A DNA stretch of 64,000 nucleotides from Bedellia somnulentella. Taxonomy: Eukaryota; Arthropoda; Insecta; Lepidoptera; Bedelliidae. Below are positions 28,901-40,900 of the stretch, in pieces. The DNA lies in NCBI GenBank assembly GCA_963576735.1, contig OY755190.1:3837695-3901694 (forward strand). The letters run 5' to 3'. Within the stretch, counting starts at the first letter, position 1, and each line of letters begins with the position of its first letter. The notes beneath the pieces are model-generated. The model saw only the letters and a program-made list of their open reading frames with translations. It had not been told where the DNA came from and did not search any database. The translations under genes were made by a program, and so were the position numbers.

Positions 28901-31900
28901 ACCGTGTAGGAGTTTAACGTCCTAATTTTGTGAATTAAGTTTTAATTTTCGACTTAATCAAAGGAAGTTTTAATATTTGAAGAACCTTCACCTTATTTTC
29001 TTCTTCGATTTTCAGATCTGTGGGCAATCTCCAACAAGCGTTAGTGTGTCTAGAAAAACGGTTGGTGGTGTCACATGAGCTTGGATTACAAGAAGCTAAA
29101 GCCCAGGCTTACGGGGAGTTGGGTGGGCTGCATATAGCTCTCAATAACCTAGAACAGGCTGTATCTTGCTTGGAACATCAGAAAAGTATTGCTAAGTGAG
29201 TACTTTTTAACACTTATATACGTATAAATATCAAAATTAGGTTAGCAATAGCTTCAGCATTGGAAATTCCACTGCCCCTTCAAGGAGTAGCGTTGGGAAA
29301 AAATTGTTGAATAAAATATGAGTGGTCATAGATCTGCAACCATATCGGCCAACAATTACTAAAAAGTCATTTATTTACTTATTCATCTCACACTTACGGA
29401 AAGAAATGACTTAGTAATATTCTAAGCCGAAACATGTTTGTTAAGTATAGTTTTAACAAATAAGTTTATTTTCATCACTTCACAGCTACTTAATATACCT
29501 TTACCCCTTCCAGAGAACTAAACAGCCAAATAATGGAAGCCGAAGCATGTCACTCGTTAGGCGTGGCGCTGCAATCGCAAGGAGACTTCGCCGCCGCTAT
29601 CAAACACCATCGCGCTGAGTTAGACTTGGCGCATCGACTTGGCATGATACATTTACAGGTGAGGAAGATCTTCTTCTGATATTACAAGTTCCTACTCGCT
29701 CATGAACTTTTAAGAGACAAGTTAAGCTGCTTTTGAAGTTGTGGGTTTAATAAATTGAGGTTAAATATAATTATGGAAGTTTAGGCGTGTCACTCGTTAG
29801 GCGTGGCGTTGCAATCGTAAGGAGTACATTTACTGGTAAGAAAGATGTTTTGTGATATTTTTATTTATTACTCAGTTCATACTCAATCCTGAACTGTAAA
29901 AACCAGAAATATCTGTCGCATTTGAAGGTGAGGGTCTAGTAAATGGAGAGTAAATATAAAAATGTAAGCCGAGGCGTGCCACTCAGTAGGCTTGGCGTTG
30001 CAATCGCAGGGAGACTTCGCCGCCGCCATCAAACATTATCGCGCTGAGTTAGACCTGGCGCATCGACTTGGCTAGATACATTTACAGGTGAGATTTTAAG
30101 GTAACGTGTTCTTGGGATATTAACGAATGTTGACACTCAGTAATAAGTCGTTAGGATAAAAATTGTAATCAAATAATGCCACTTTTGAAGGAGGGAGTCT
30201 ACGTTTACATAAATATATCACTTGGTCCGCTCAACTCAGTTCTAAAGTTATTCTACTACCCTAAGTCCACAACTTTCAGGGAAAACAAAGGCATTTTCAA
30301 AGAGGCGATTAAGGTACTAATACTTCTAATCATAATGTGACATTTTTAATTAGATAGTGCATCTTCATGATTATGGGTAGGCTCACGATGTTTTCCAGGA
30401 AGGAGGAACACATATGAATTTAGAAAACAATTTTTTTGTAGACCCCACTTAGGACATGAACTCACGTTTCATGCATGATATGCGTTGACGTTCCCACTTC
30501 TCAGTTTATTTTAAAACCAACACTACCCGTGTAAATTCAGGCTAAATCACAATATTAATACAAATATTATTCTCCCTAGGCCCGAGCGTGCGGTGGTTTA
30601 GGCGCTGCCCACGCGTCCACCGGCGCGTATGCTGAAGCTGCGAGATGGCAGGAAGCTAAGCTGCGACATGCTACTGCAGCAGGTTAATATTAATGTTCTG
30701 ATTTTTTTAAATGATGTAAATTCAGCACTTAATTAATTTTAAAATATGTGTATACACTTGATGAACAACAAATAAGCAGCAGCAGATCCTAGTGGGAGAT
30801 ATACAAGCGCCATTTTAATGTAAGAAAACATAGGTGTTTAAATAATATATCGGTGATGTGTTACCAATCGTATTACTGACAAAAACTTACAAGTATTATT
30901 AAATTAACATTGCTAAGACAAACGTTAATAACGTTCATGTAATTCACTCACATTCACAAACATTTTCTAACATTACAGGTGACGCGCGAGGCCGAGCCCA
31001 AGCTCTAGCGGACCTGGGCAAGGCTCACCTGGCGATGGGGGCGTGCGGAAGTGCTGTGTCGTATTTGAGGCAGGCGCTCACTGCTACCGAAGGATTGTCG
31101 GATATTGATGAGGAGGTATGTACTTACAGATTTCTTTTGAAGATTTTATTATTATATTTTACATGCTAGACTAAAACTACCGACCATATGATGTCAAATT
31201 TTACAAACATGTAGATCTGATATATTATGTTTATTGGTGATTTAAGCGCATCAGATCTTGCCAGCTGATGTTGAGCAAATTATATCAAATGATTCTTTGA
31301 CTTGAAATATCCACGATATCTTTCGTTATATCACAACCTAGTAAAAAATAAATAGTCACATAACTTTATTTACGCTATTTACCCACACCGTTAATAACGC
31401 TCTTTAAATATCACTACCTAGTAAAAATACATAGTCACATAGTTTTATTTACGCTATTTCCCCATACCTCCTTCCATACCATACCATTCACCTTATCGAA
31501 GTACCTCATTTAAGTTATTAATATTCACTTTCCAGGCAAGAATACGCCACCGCCTAGGCTTCGCTCTATGGGCATCAGGTGAACTAGATGAGGCCAAAGG
31601 TCAACTGCAATCGGCTCTCAGTGTCCTGGAGTCCGCTACTGAGAAACATCGAGACAAGAAGTTTGCAGCTCTATTGAGGAGTATGCAGCATGCTTTGCAA
31701 CGAGTTCTTGTTGGTGAGTTTGAAGATATAAGTTTAGGATTGCTACCTTGCTACTTAACTTTATTCATCGCTTTTGTAGATAGGCTTTAATTATGGATTT
31801 TATGTTGACACCCTTTCCCAGTTCATACTCCGAGGGTAAACCTTACAAATTTAATTGGAACATATAACCAAGTTTGGAAGGAGAGTGCAGGTTTCAACCA

Positions 31901-34900
31901 ATTTATTATCTGAAATGTAAGACATTTTTTTTCTTCGGGGACATTAAGCCATTAACTTCTATCACAGTTGTAGTCGTTAGTCTGCCAATCCATTCTTAGC
32001 CGGTGTGTATGCATTTTGGCCATATTAACCTATCTAGGGTAGGGACGAGCCCCTCAGTGAGGACATATATGGGCTGTGAGAAAGCAAATACAAAATAAGT
32101 TTATGCATATTTGTGTTATATTTTCAGATCTGGGCCAAAACGCCGAAGCCTTAGTGGTCGCGGAGAGAAGTCGTTGTCGAATGATGGAGACAAGCTCTGA
32201 TAAGATATGTGCTCTCAATCAAGCAAACCTCGAACTGCATGGAGCTAAGTAAGTGATGTTTTATTTCATCTACTGATAAGTTAAAAGGATTTTTTTGAAT
32301 TTTTCTATGATTCGCGTGTCAATATCAAAAATATTAAGTAGTTGGGTTTTTCTTTGGTTAATAGGCAAAAAAACTCTATATATTTAATTACTAAGCGCGT
32401 TTAAGGATTCTTATTATTCTTTTTCATTTTTCGAAAGGCTGTACTAGTTCTACAAAACTTTCAAATCTTTTAACATTTACCAAGATTAGTGTATATAAAA
32501 TATTAGTAACTTATTTAGAGAAAAAGGAAATTGATTAAGAACTCGAATTAACTGCACTGAAATATCCATATGTACTATGTATTCGAGAATATCAGCACTA
32601 CTAGATCTTGATACTAATAATGTCTAAAACACGAGTAAACGCAAAATAAGGTACAAATAAGTACTCATAGCACATTTTTCCTATCCAGGACCAACTCCGA
32701 GGGCACAACCAGGGACCGAACAGAACCATGGCTGCCGTCGACCGTAGAACAAATACTAGAAGTAGTGAACAAGCAAAAAGCTCCCGTATTGTACTACAGT
32801 GTGGCGGCTGGAAAGCTATATGTATGGCTTTTACAACCTCATAAAGGTAAAATTTACATAGACTTTCACGATTGCACATTATAATTAAAACAACAATTGA
32901 CTTTATTTTGATTCAATAACACCTTAGTCTTCCCGTTACCATGATAACTGAAAAAATTTCGAAACGTCGGGCTTATAAAAACCATGTAATAACACGCCAT
33001 TAAATATCCGAAAGTCAATAGTTGTTTTAATTATAAAAAATATATACATAAATTATAAAAAAATTCAAACATATCTTGATGGTTTAAAAGTCTGAAGGAG
33101 TGCCAAATATATATATATATATATAATGTATCAGGGACAATTTATTTTGCATATATAATGTTTTTTAACTTATTTATTATTTGTTTCAGGAATTCTTCGG
33201 TTTCACCAAACACCACTATTTGAAGAACCTGAGAATAGTGATAATAGCCTTCCTGACATTGGACCTGATGATTTGATACCAAATAACAGTACGTATTATT
33301 TTCTTTATATTTAGGAAAATATGATTTAAGGAACGGCTCAAAAGTGAGATAAATGAATGTATCATGATGTACAGGCTTCTTTTATTCTATATAATTGAGG
33401 AGCGTCTGTTCAAAAGGAGCTATTTACATGCTAACCATATTTTTGATAATTTAAAAAAAAAGTTTTTTTCTGAAATTTAGTATGAGGCAAGTGCATTTTT
33501 TTAAATTGAGATAATTTATGAGAAGTCTACTTACTTTATGACTAAAATTTTTATTTTGTATCTTCAACAAAGACCACAATATTAAATTATAAATATTTTA
33601 AATAACACCTTTTGATCAGTTATTCTGAAAATAGCACCTCTTGTTCTGAAATGATAACAAATAGCACCTTTTGATCTGAACCTAGAATATTTCACATTCA
33701 TTCCTAGAATATTCAGCGCCTCACATTCATTATTTATTCGGGATTTCTAAGTTTTTTTATGAATTTACTGATATTTATACAAATAAAGCAGGATCAATGA
33801 CACAAACAAATACACAGTATCGAAAGGCGCGTTAGAATGTAACTTTGACAATAATTTGACAGTGACATTTTCGTTGAAAAATATTATGATGTTTTGTTTA
33901 GAAACTCAGTTCAAATATCTTTTTTTTTTCTGGCCTGAATTCGAGTCCTTCTTATCTAATTTTTCAGAAACAGAAGAACTGGCAATTCGTTTGTTTTGTA
34001 GCAAGTAAATAGATTTTTTTGTATAAAACCATAAATAATTATCAGAATTACTATGATATTTAGCCCTTTTTGATCAGAATTGTGATTGGTGTTTACCAAC
34101 CAGTTACAACCTGTTACAATTAGCACCTTTTGACCAGTACCGTAACAAAAGGTGGAAGTTTGAAGAGGAAATAGACACTTTTGACCAAAAATAAATACAG
34201 AGCATGATGAGATCTTGTATGGCAAGTGAAATCTATACATATAATAAATCTGTAGAAAAGTAATTTTTGTACATTGAAGAAATTGAAAAAAAAATAGCCA
34301 GCGTGTGAACAGATAAGTAACAGAACCCATTTCCATCATTTTTAAATTTTTTGTCTGTTTGTCTGTTTGTCTGTTTATATGTTTGTTTGTGCGCGCAAAA
34401 CGTAAAATCTACGAATTTAATGCTGAAAATGTTTATATACAAAAATTAAACGTAACTTGAGGTATAACTTAGTTTTTGTTTCATCGAAATCGGTTCACTC
34501 TATCAAAAGATATGATTAATTTTGTGAGTTCAAGAAGAAAAATATTACGTTACGCAATTCAGTATAGTACTTGCAACGACATCTTAAGTCTAAATATAGA
34601 ACTAATGTTGATAGTTGGAATCCAAAGTCCGATAGATGGCGTTGTGCAAAAATAAAATAAAGAACCAAAATAAAATAAAGCAAAAATTAAAGTCGGTTAA
34701 AGTAATAGAAGCTACAGGAAACAAGCTAGGCGAAATTAATACAAGCTGCCAATATCAAGTGAATTCGCCGACTATGAAAATAACTGAAATGCTTTTAAAT
34801 ATTATCTTTACTTAGTTTCTTAAATTAGGCTTATTAATATTAATATATTATGTAAATAGTCTGCCTATTAATAAATCCAATTTGGTGAGCATAATTTAGA

Positions 34901-37900
34901 AATTCTTAGCCATTCTTCAAATGCACGTCACTTCACAACCAGTTTTCGTGAACGTTTATAATAAAAAACTGAATTTTGGTCTACAGTAAACACCAAACCT
35001 CTCTGGCTTCGTTTACATCCATCAATCTTTTCATACATGCTCTTTTATTCTTCATACTGCGGACACCTGCCTTTTTGAGCACGTTTTCTATTTGATCCAA
35101 ATCTGTCCTCCGAGGTCGTCCTCTACTAACATTACCTTCCACATTGGCGATAAAAAAAGTGTCAAGTACAAAGTGGCGATCGATAGTCTCTGCCTTCCCC
35201 AATGGAAACTAACGGCGTGAGAATATGTATGTATGTATGTATTAAACACCAGAAACATAAGACATCTTTTAAGTTCTACTTTTTTAACACTAAAATGATG
35301 TAGTGACCTTAGTGACTAACCTTAATTTAGTTATATTTGCATATTATACATACATACATATACTCACGACTATAAATCCCTAGAAGGGGTAGCCTGAGCT
35401 AAGGAATTAGAAATTCCTCAGCCACTTTTGGAAAATTGAGTGGGGAAAAGATGGTAAAATAAAGGTTGTTGGTAATGGGTCTCCAACCGCATCGCCCAAA
35501 AATCCCTTAAAAACCCCCAATACCGTTAGTCGCCTCTTACGTACATCCACCGGAAGAAATGGGGTAGTGCTATTCTAAGCCGACACTACACAGCTACTAC
35601 AGTGCATATTATGCCACTGATAAATCGATTTAATTCAATGTATTATCATAGTACAACCAACAACCGTAAACCCTAATAATAGTAAAGTACCTTTTTTGAG
35701 CGGTTTTATTTAGCTTACCCCGTTTGTTTTATTCTTTCTTGAGTGAAATTTAGTAATTTAGTTTTCACCCCCTTCCTGTCAACCGGTTAATATTTCTTTT
35801 CGGAAGGAAAAGACGTGATGAGCTCGAAGCAAAGAGTGATGAGCTCAAGGCCCGACCACCTGCGGCCATCAATAATAACTACCTATATATTGGAGGGGTA
35901 CTGATTTTTCAACATACGTCATAGAACATTTGTCGGAAAGATTGGCTATGTCAGTCACATGAGAGCACATGAACACACTCTTAATAGCCGGATACCAGAA
36001 CTTGCTGTGGCCGAAATCGGGCGGGATTGATATATGATCTATGTGCAAAATTCCGAAGTGTTAAAAACAAAAGTGCTTTATAAATATACTGATGCATTAT
36101 GCAGATCTGCTAGGATCGTACAAGGTAGCGATCCTTAATCTTCGGCCAACCCTGTAACTGTATCTAAATAAACACTAATTCAAATGAGATACACACAGTT
36201 ACGACCTTTTATTATTTCAACTGGATAATGGCTACTGTAATTAATTAAATATCATTATAAAATACTCAATAGTTCCTACATCACAATAAGTGTGCGCATT
36301 AGATTTCATTGGTTCTTTATTTTATTTCAAAAAGGTGATATACTCTTAACTAAACGACGTTTTTTTGTTCTCGACAATCACGCGAACGAAGTCGCGGGCA
36401 CAGCTAGTTCATAATAAAAACGTATGAACAATCCAATACGTAAATAGCTCCTTTTGAACAGACGCTCCTCAATTATATACTCACCGGAAATAAATTCCTC
36501 AGCCACTTGTGGAAGTTGATTAGTTGTAGATTAATAGATGGTAAAATAAAGAATGATTAATGATGAGGGGTCTGCAACTATTTCGCCCAACAATCATTTA
36601 ATTTTGGAGTGGCTTACAAATTTCTGCTATAAACTTCTTAAACGTCTTAACGTAAGTTGTACTTAGTCATGTGACAGTGTATTCGTACAAAACGGCGATA
36701 GGCCTGCCCCCTATCACGTGAGTACACTGTCTAAGCAAAACGTGGGTACCTTCTCTGGAAACTAGATGGCGCTTGCCATGTGAGTTCAGGAGTATTGGTA
36801 CCTCTGCCAACCCCTTCGGGGATAAACGGCGTGAACGTTTATGTTACTTCTTAAACGTTGAATAACCGTATTCGTTAAAAATCCCTAAATCACAAGACCG
36901 AAATCTCAATACCACCACAAATTTAATAATCGTTTTCAATACAAGGTGGAGCCAGCAAACTAGAGCAATGCATCCAAGACTGGTCCAGTTGGCTGAAGAC
37001 TGCGGGTGATAGGAAAACTGATGCTGACGAAATGTGGGAGCCTGACGAACTACCGCCTTCTGGATTGTCTCGAATTGTAAGTATATTTTATGTATTTGAA
37101 TGGTTAACACTTGGTTGAAAATATTTGCTGACTAACAAAATTGTAATGATCTTGGCTGTTGGTATGTCTTGATTTTGTACAGTACCAGAAATATCGATTC
37201 TTTTTAGTTAATGAGATATATCAACATTATGTTAAGTGTTTCCTCCTGTTTGGTATGTATTAGCACAGATGTATTAGTTAAAGTGATCTGAAGTAATAAA
37301 TAAATTAACTAAATCTAAAGTAACCCAAGAAATATAATACGTCGATTGATCAGGGTTTTTTGGTTATATTTTATAATTTCTTATATATATCAAATCAGTA
37401 GGGTAAGCGAAGATTAATTCTCGTCACTTGTCATATTCACACACATCTTTCGTTAGAATCATGTTTATCATATAATTGTCTAGGACTGATAAGTAAGGAC
37501 TTAGTCATATTATCTTTTTACCGCTCTCCATCTTTTCGCAAACTTGATAATTTTTTACAATCCTTGAACAGTATACTACATGCTTTCGCCTCTACAAAAA
37601 ACATTGTTTTAACTGGAGACTTGAATATTGACATTATAACAGAAAACAACGATTCTTCTATCCAGGAATACTTAAACATATGTGCTTTTCATGGAATATC
37701 ACCCGCCCATACCTTTCCCACTCACAACAGCGGATCCTGTCTAGATCATGTTATGATAAAAACGAATTACCTGACACATACATTTGTTACTAACTCGACT
37801 ATTACCGATCATCGCGCCGTGCTATTGACATTGAATTTAAAGCTGACTCATAACAAATGCCGCCGCAGCTATTCTAGTGTTAACATGCAAAACGTAAGAC

Positions 37901-40900
37901 GTGATTTAATTCAAATAGAGTTCAGCACGGTTTGTAATAATACTGACGTAAACTTTTCCATGAATTACGTGACTAACTGTGTTCAAAATGCAATTGCGAA
38001 AAATACAAGCACGTTTCGTCAAAGCAGGAAGTACCAAATAATAAAACCTTGGATAACTCCTGGCTTAATCAGATGCATAAAACATAGAGATAAGTTGCAC
38101 AAAAGGTATACGCTTGAGCCTACTAACAATACTATTACTCTTATTTACAAACGATATCGCAATTTTTGCAATAAAATTTTGAAAAATGTAAAATGTGAGT
38201 ACGAGAAAAAAGAACTTCAATCTGCGGGAAGTAACAACAAATTAATTTGGAATTTCATTAAACAAAAGACTTGCACGACAAAACATAATGATATCCCTAA
38301 CGAACTATTCAAGCTAAGGTCAACTCCCACACAGTCAGCAGAATTTATAAATAACTTTTTCATAAACATTGGTAAGAATTTATCTGAACAGGCAAATTTT
38401 GAAAAATACTATCAAGCTAATTCTAAACACCCTTCAAGGCTTAAATCGTTTGTTATGATCGATACAGACGTCTCTGAAGTAGAGGGTATCATAAATAACT
38501 TAAAAAGTAATAGTGCCCCCGGATGGGATAACATCTCATGTAAAGTTTTGAAATTTTGTAAGGATATACTAGCCCCTCCGTTAACTCTCATATTTCAAAA
38601 TTGCTTGTCTCAAGGTATATTCCCCGAGTCATTAAAAAAAGCTGTGGTTATTCCGATTTATAAATCGGGGGATAAAAACCAACCAAATAATTACAGACCG
38701 ATTTCTCTTCTTCCCACTTTCTCTAAAATTTTGGAAAAAATAATGAACAGTAGGTTAATAAAATATTTAGATGAAATATCCTTTCTCTCAAGTTGTCAAT
38801 TTGGTTTCCGTAAAAAGTTATCTACTGATGACGCAGTCCATTGCCTTACAAATGAAATTGTGCAAAATTTGGACAAAGGTATGCATGTTATAGGGATTTT
38901 TCTCGACCTCAAAAAAGCCTTTGATACAATTTCAATTCCAATTTTATTGCGAAAATTAGAAAATATCGGCATTCGGGATACTCAGTTAAAATTATTTGAA
39001 AGTTATCTTAGTAATAGACTTCAGTGCCTAAAAATTGGAGACAATTATAGCACATTTTCAAAAAACCACCCCTATGGCGTCCCTCAGGGTAGTATCTTAG
39101 GACCCAGCCTATTTTTGATTTATATTAATGAGCTATGTAATCTCCAACTTAATAACGGCACCATAGTTTCATATGCAGATGACACAGCCTTACTTTTTTC
39201 TGCAAAAACAATAGACGAAGCTTATAAATTCGCTCAATTTGGCTTTAGTATTGTGAATGACTGGCTTTTTAATAATTTTCTGTCCTTGAACACTGATAAA
39301 ACTATGTATATGATTTTCGCAAGGAACACTTCTACACCATTACTCGCTAACACCCCGCTTTATGCACATCACCGCACTTGCACTGATAGCGCACCATGCC
39401 CATGCTCAACTATCTCCAAAGCAATTAACATCAAATATCTTGGAATTACTCTCGATGTTACTTTAACTTTTAAGGTCCATATTAATGCACTCTGTAATAG
39501 AATTAGAAAACTTATAGTAATATTTAAAAAGTTGAGACACATATGTGACTACGCTTTAATAAAACAAATCTATCAAGCGCTTGGTCAATCCTTACTGACT
39601 TATTGCATAAAATCTTGGGGAGGTGCTGGCATTACCACTATGTTAAAACTGGAACGAGCTCAAAGAGCGCTACTTAAAGTAGCCACAGCGCGCCCTTTCT
39701 ATTTCCCTACTACCGAACTATATAAACAATGCAAAGTGCTAACTGTGCGCCAGCTCTTTATTCTATTCACTGTTCTAAAGCAGCATGCTAGCTTACACTT
39801 CAACCCTGATACACTAAACAGGAGGCGAAAGGATATAGTATGTTTGAATACTTATAGTGCAAAATTTTCCATTACAAATAGATTCTTTATATTTTTAGGT
39901 CCATACTTATATAATAAAATTAATAGATTACTAGTATTATATAACTTAAACAACTTTGAATGCAAGAAAAAACTTCAATCGTGGCTTTTAAATCTTACAT
40001 ACACGGAATCAGAGGAATTGCTTAATATAATAAGTTAATATAAGATGTTTTTATTTTTTTTTATCATAATAATACAATTAGTTAGATACAATCGAGTCTG
40101 ATAATAATTTATACACTACTTACCAATACCATTATATGAAAACTGATAGTTTAAGCCTTTTTTGTTTATTGTTGCCTGAAATACAGGTAAATTACCTAGC
40201 TCAGGAACAGGAAAATGTTATATTTTGTACTTTAAATAACTTACTAGGATAAGACGAATATTATGTACTTTTGAAAACTGAATAAATTTTTATTTATTTT
40301 TTTTTATTTATTTATTTATCATATTTTTATTTTTTTTAAACTGCAGGTCTCTCGCAATCATCTTCTAAATTCATCCAACTATTCGTTGAGCTCGTTGTTC
40401 AGTGTTGGCTCCGTTGGTGGGTCCGTGGCTGGGTCTGTCGCAAGCCTACAAGGTTCTACGAGGTAAGAATAGATACTTATATTGTTTGTTCTACGTTACA
40501 AATATTAAATGCTTGCTTGGTGTAACAGTTAGAAAGTTATGCTCAAAGTTTCTAGATTTGAATCGTCGGAATGTATGGTAATTTGTATTATAACCACTCC
40601 ACGCTCTACAGGTTACCATAATTTGCATTTGAAGATATTTATGCCGATGGCCTTGAGAAAAAAGGAGATCTTGGCCACGCATAATTGGTTGCTGTAGGGA
40701 ACTTTCTGGGTTACCTTCTCTCGTTGTGGAAAACAGTTGGCTGAAACTGTAGACAAAGTACGGTTTTTTTTTGTGGCAAGAAATAATATATCAATTTACA
40801 ACCGCAGAGCTAATAGTAACAAGCATCATGAAAGTAGTGATCATTCAAACCGATTGAATATACAAAAAATTGTGTAAATATCTTAAAGTTCAATCACCAT

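Larger units (their letters stand above)
34232..36407 (+). mobile_element. Helitron-like element nested in the TIR transposon
   Basis: It starts A|TCTATACATATAATAAATC and ends with 'cgcgaacgaagtcgcgggca' and CTAG|T. These are the same end words as the element at 14548-15961. No helicase/Rep gene is seen. It contains LINE-C and SINE-B insertions. The pairing of ends is inferred. Confidence 0.6.
33392..36475. mobile_element. 3.1-kb TIR transposon with TATA target duplication
   Basis: 36-bp perfect terminal inverted repeats (33392-33427 and 36440-36475), starting TAATTGAGGAGCGTCTGTTC. TATA flanks both sides (33388-33391 and 36476-36479). The left half holds several subterminal words ATAGCACCTTTTGATC or variants (about 33604, 33632, 33663, 34056, 34121) that copy the TIR core ATAGCTCCTTTTGAAC. 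No transposase was found. It carries a Helitron-like element, LINE-C and SINE-B. Superfamily not assigned. Confidence 0.85.
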
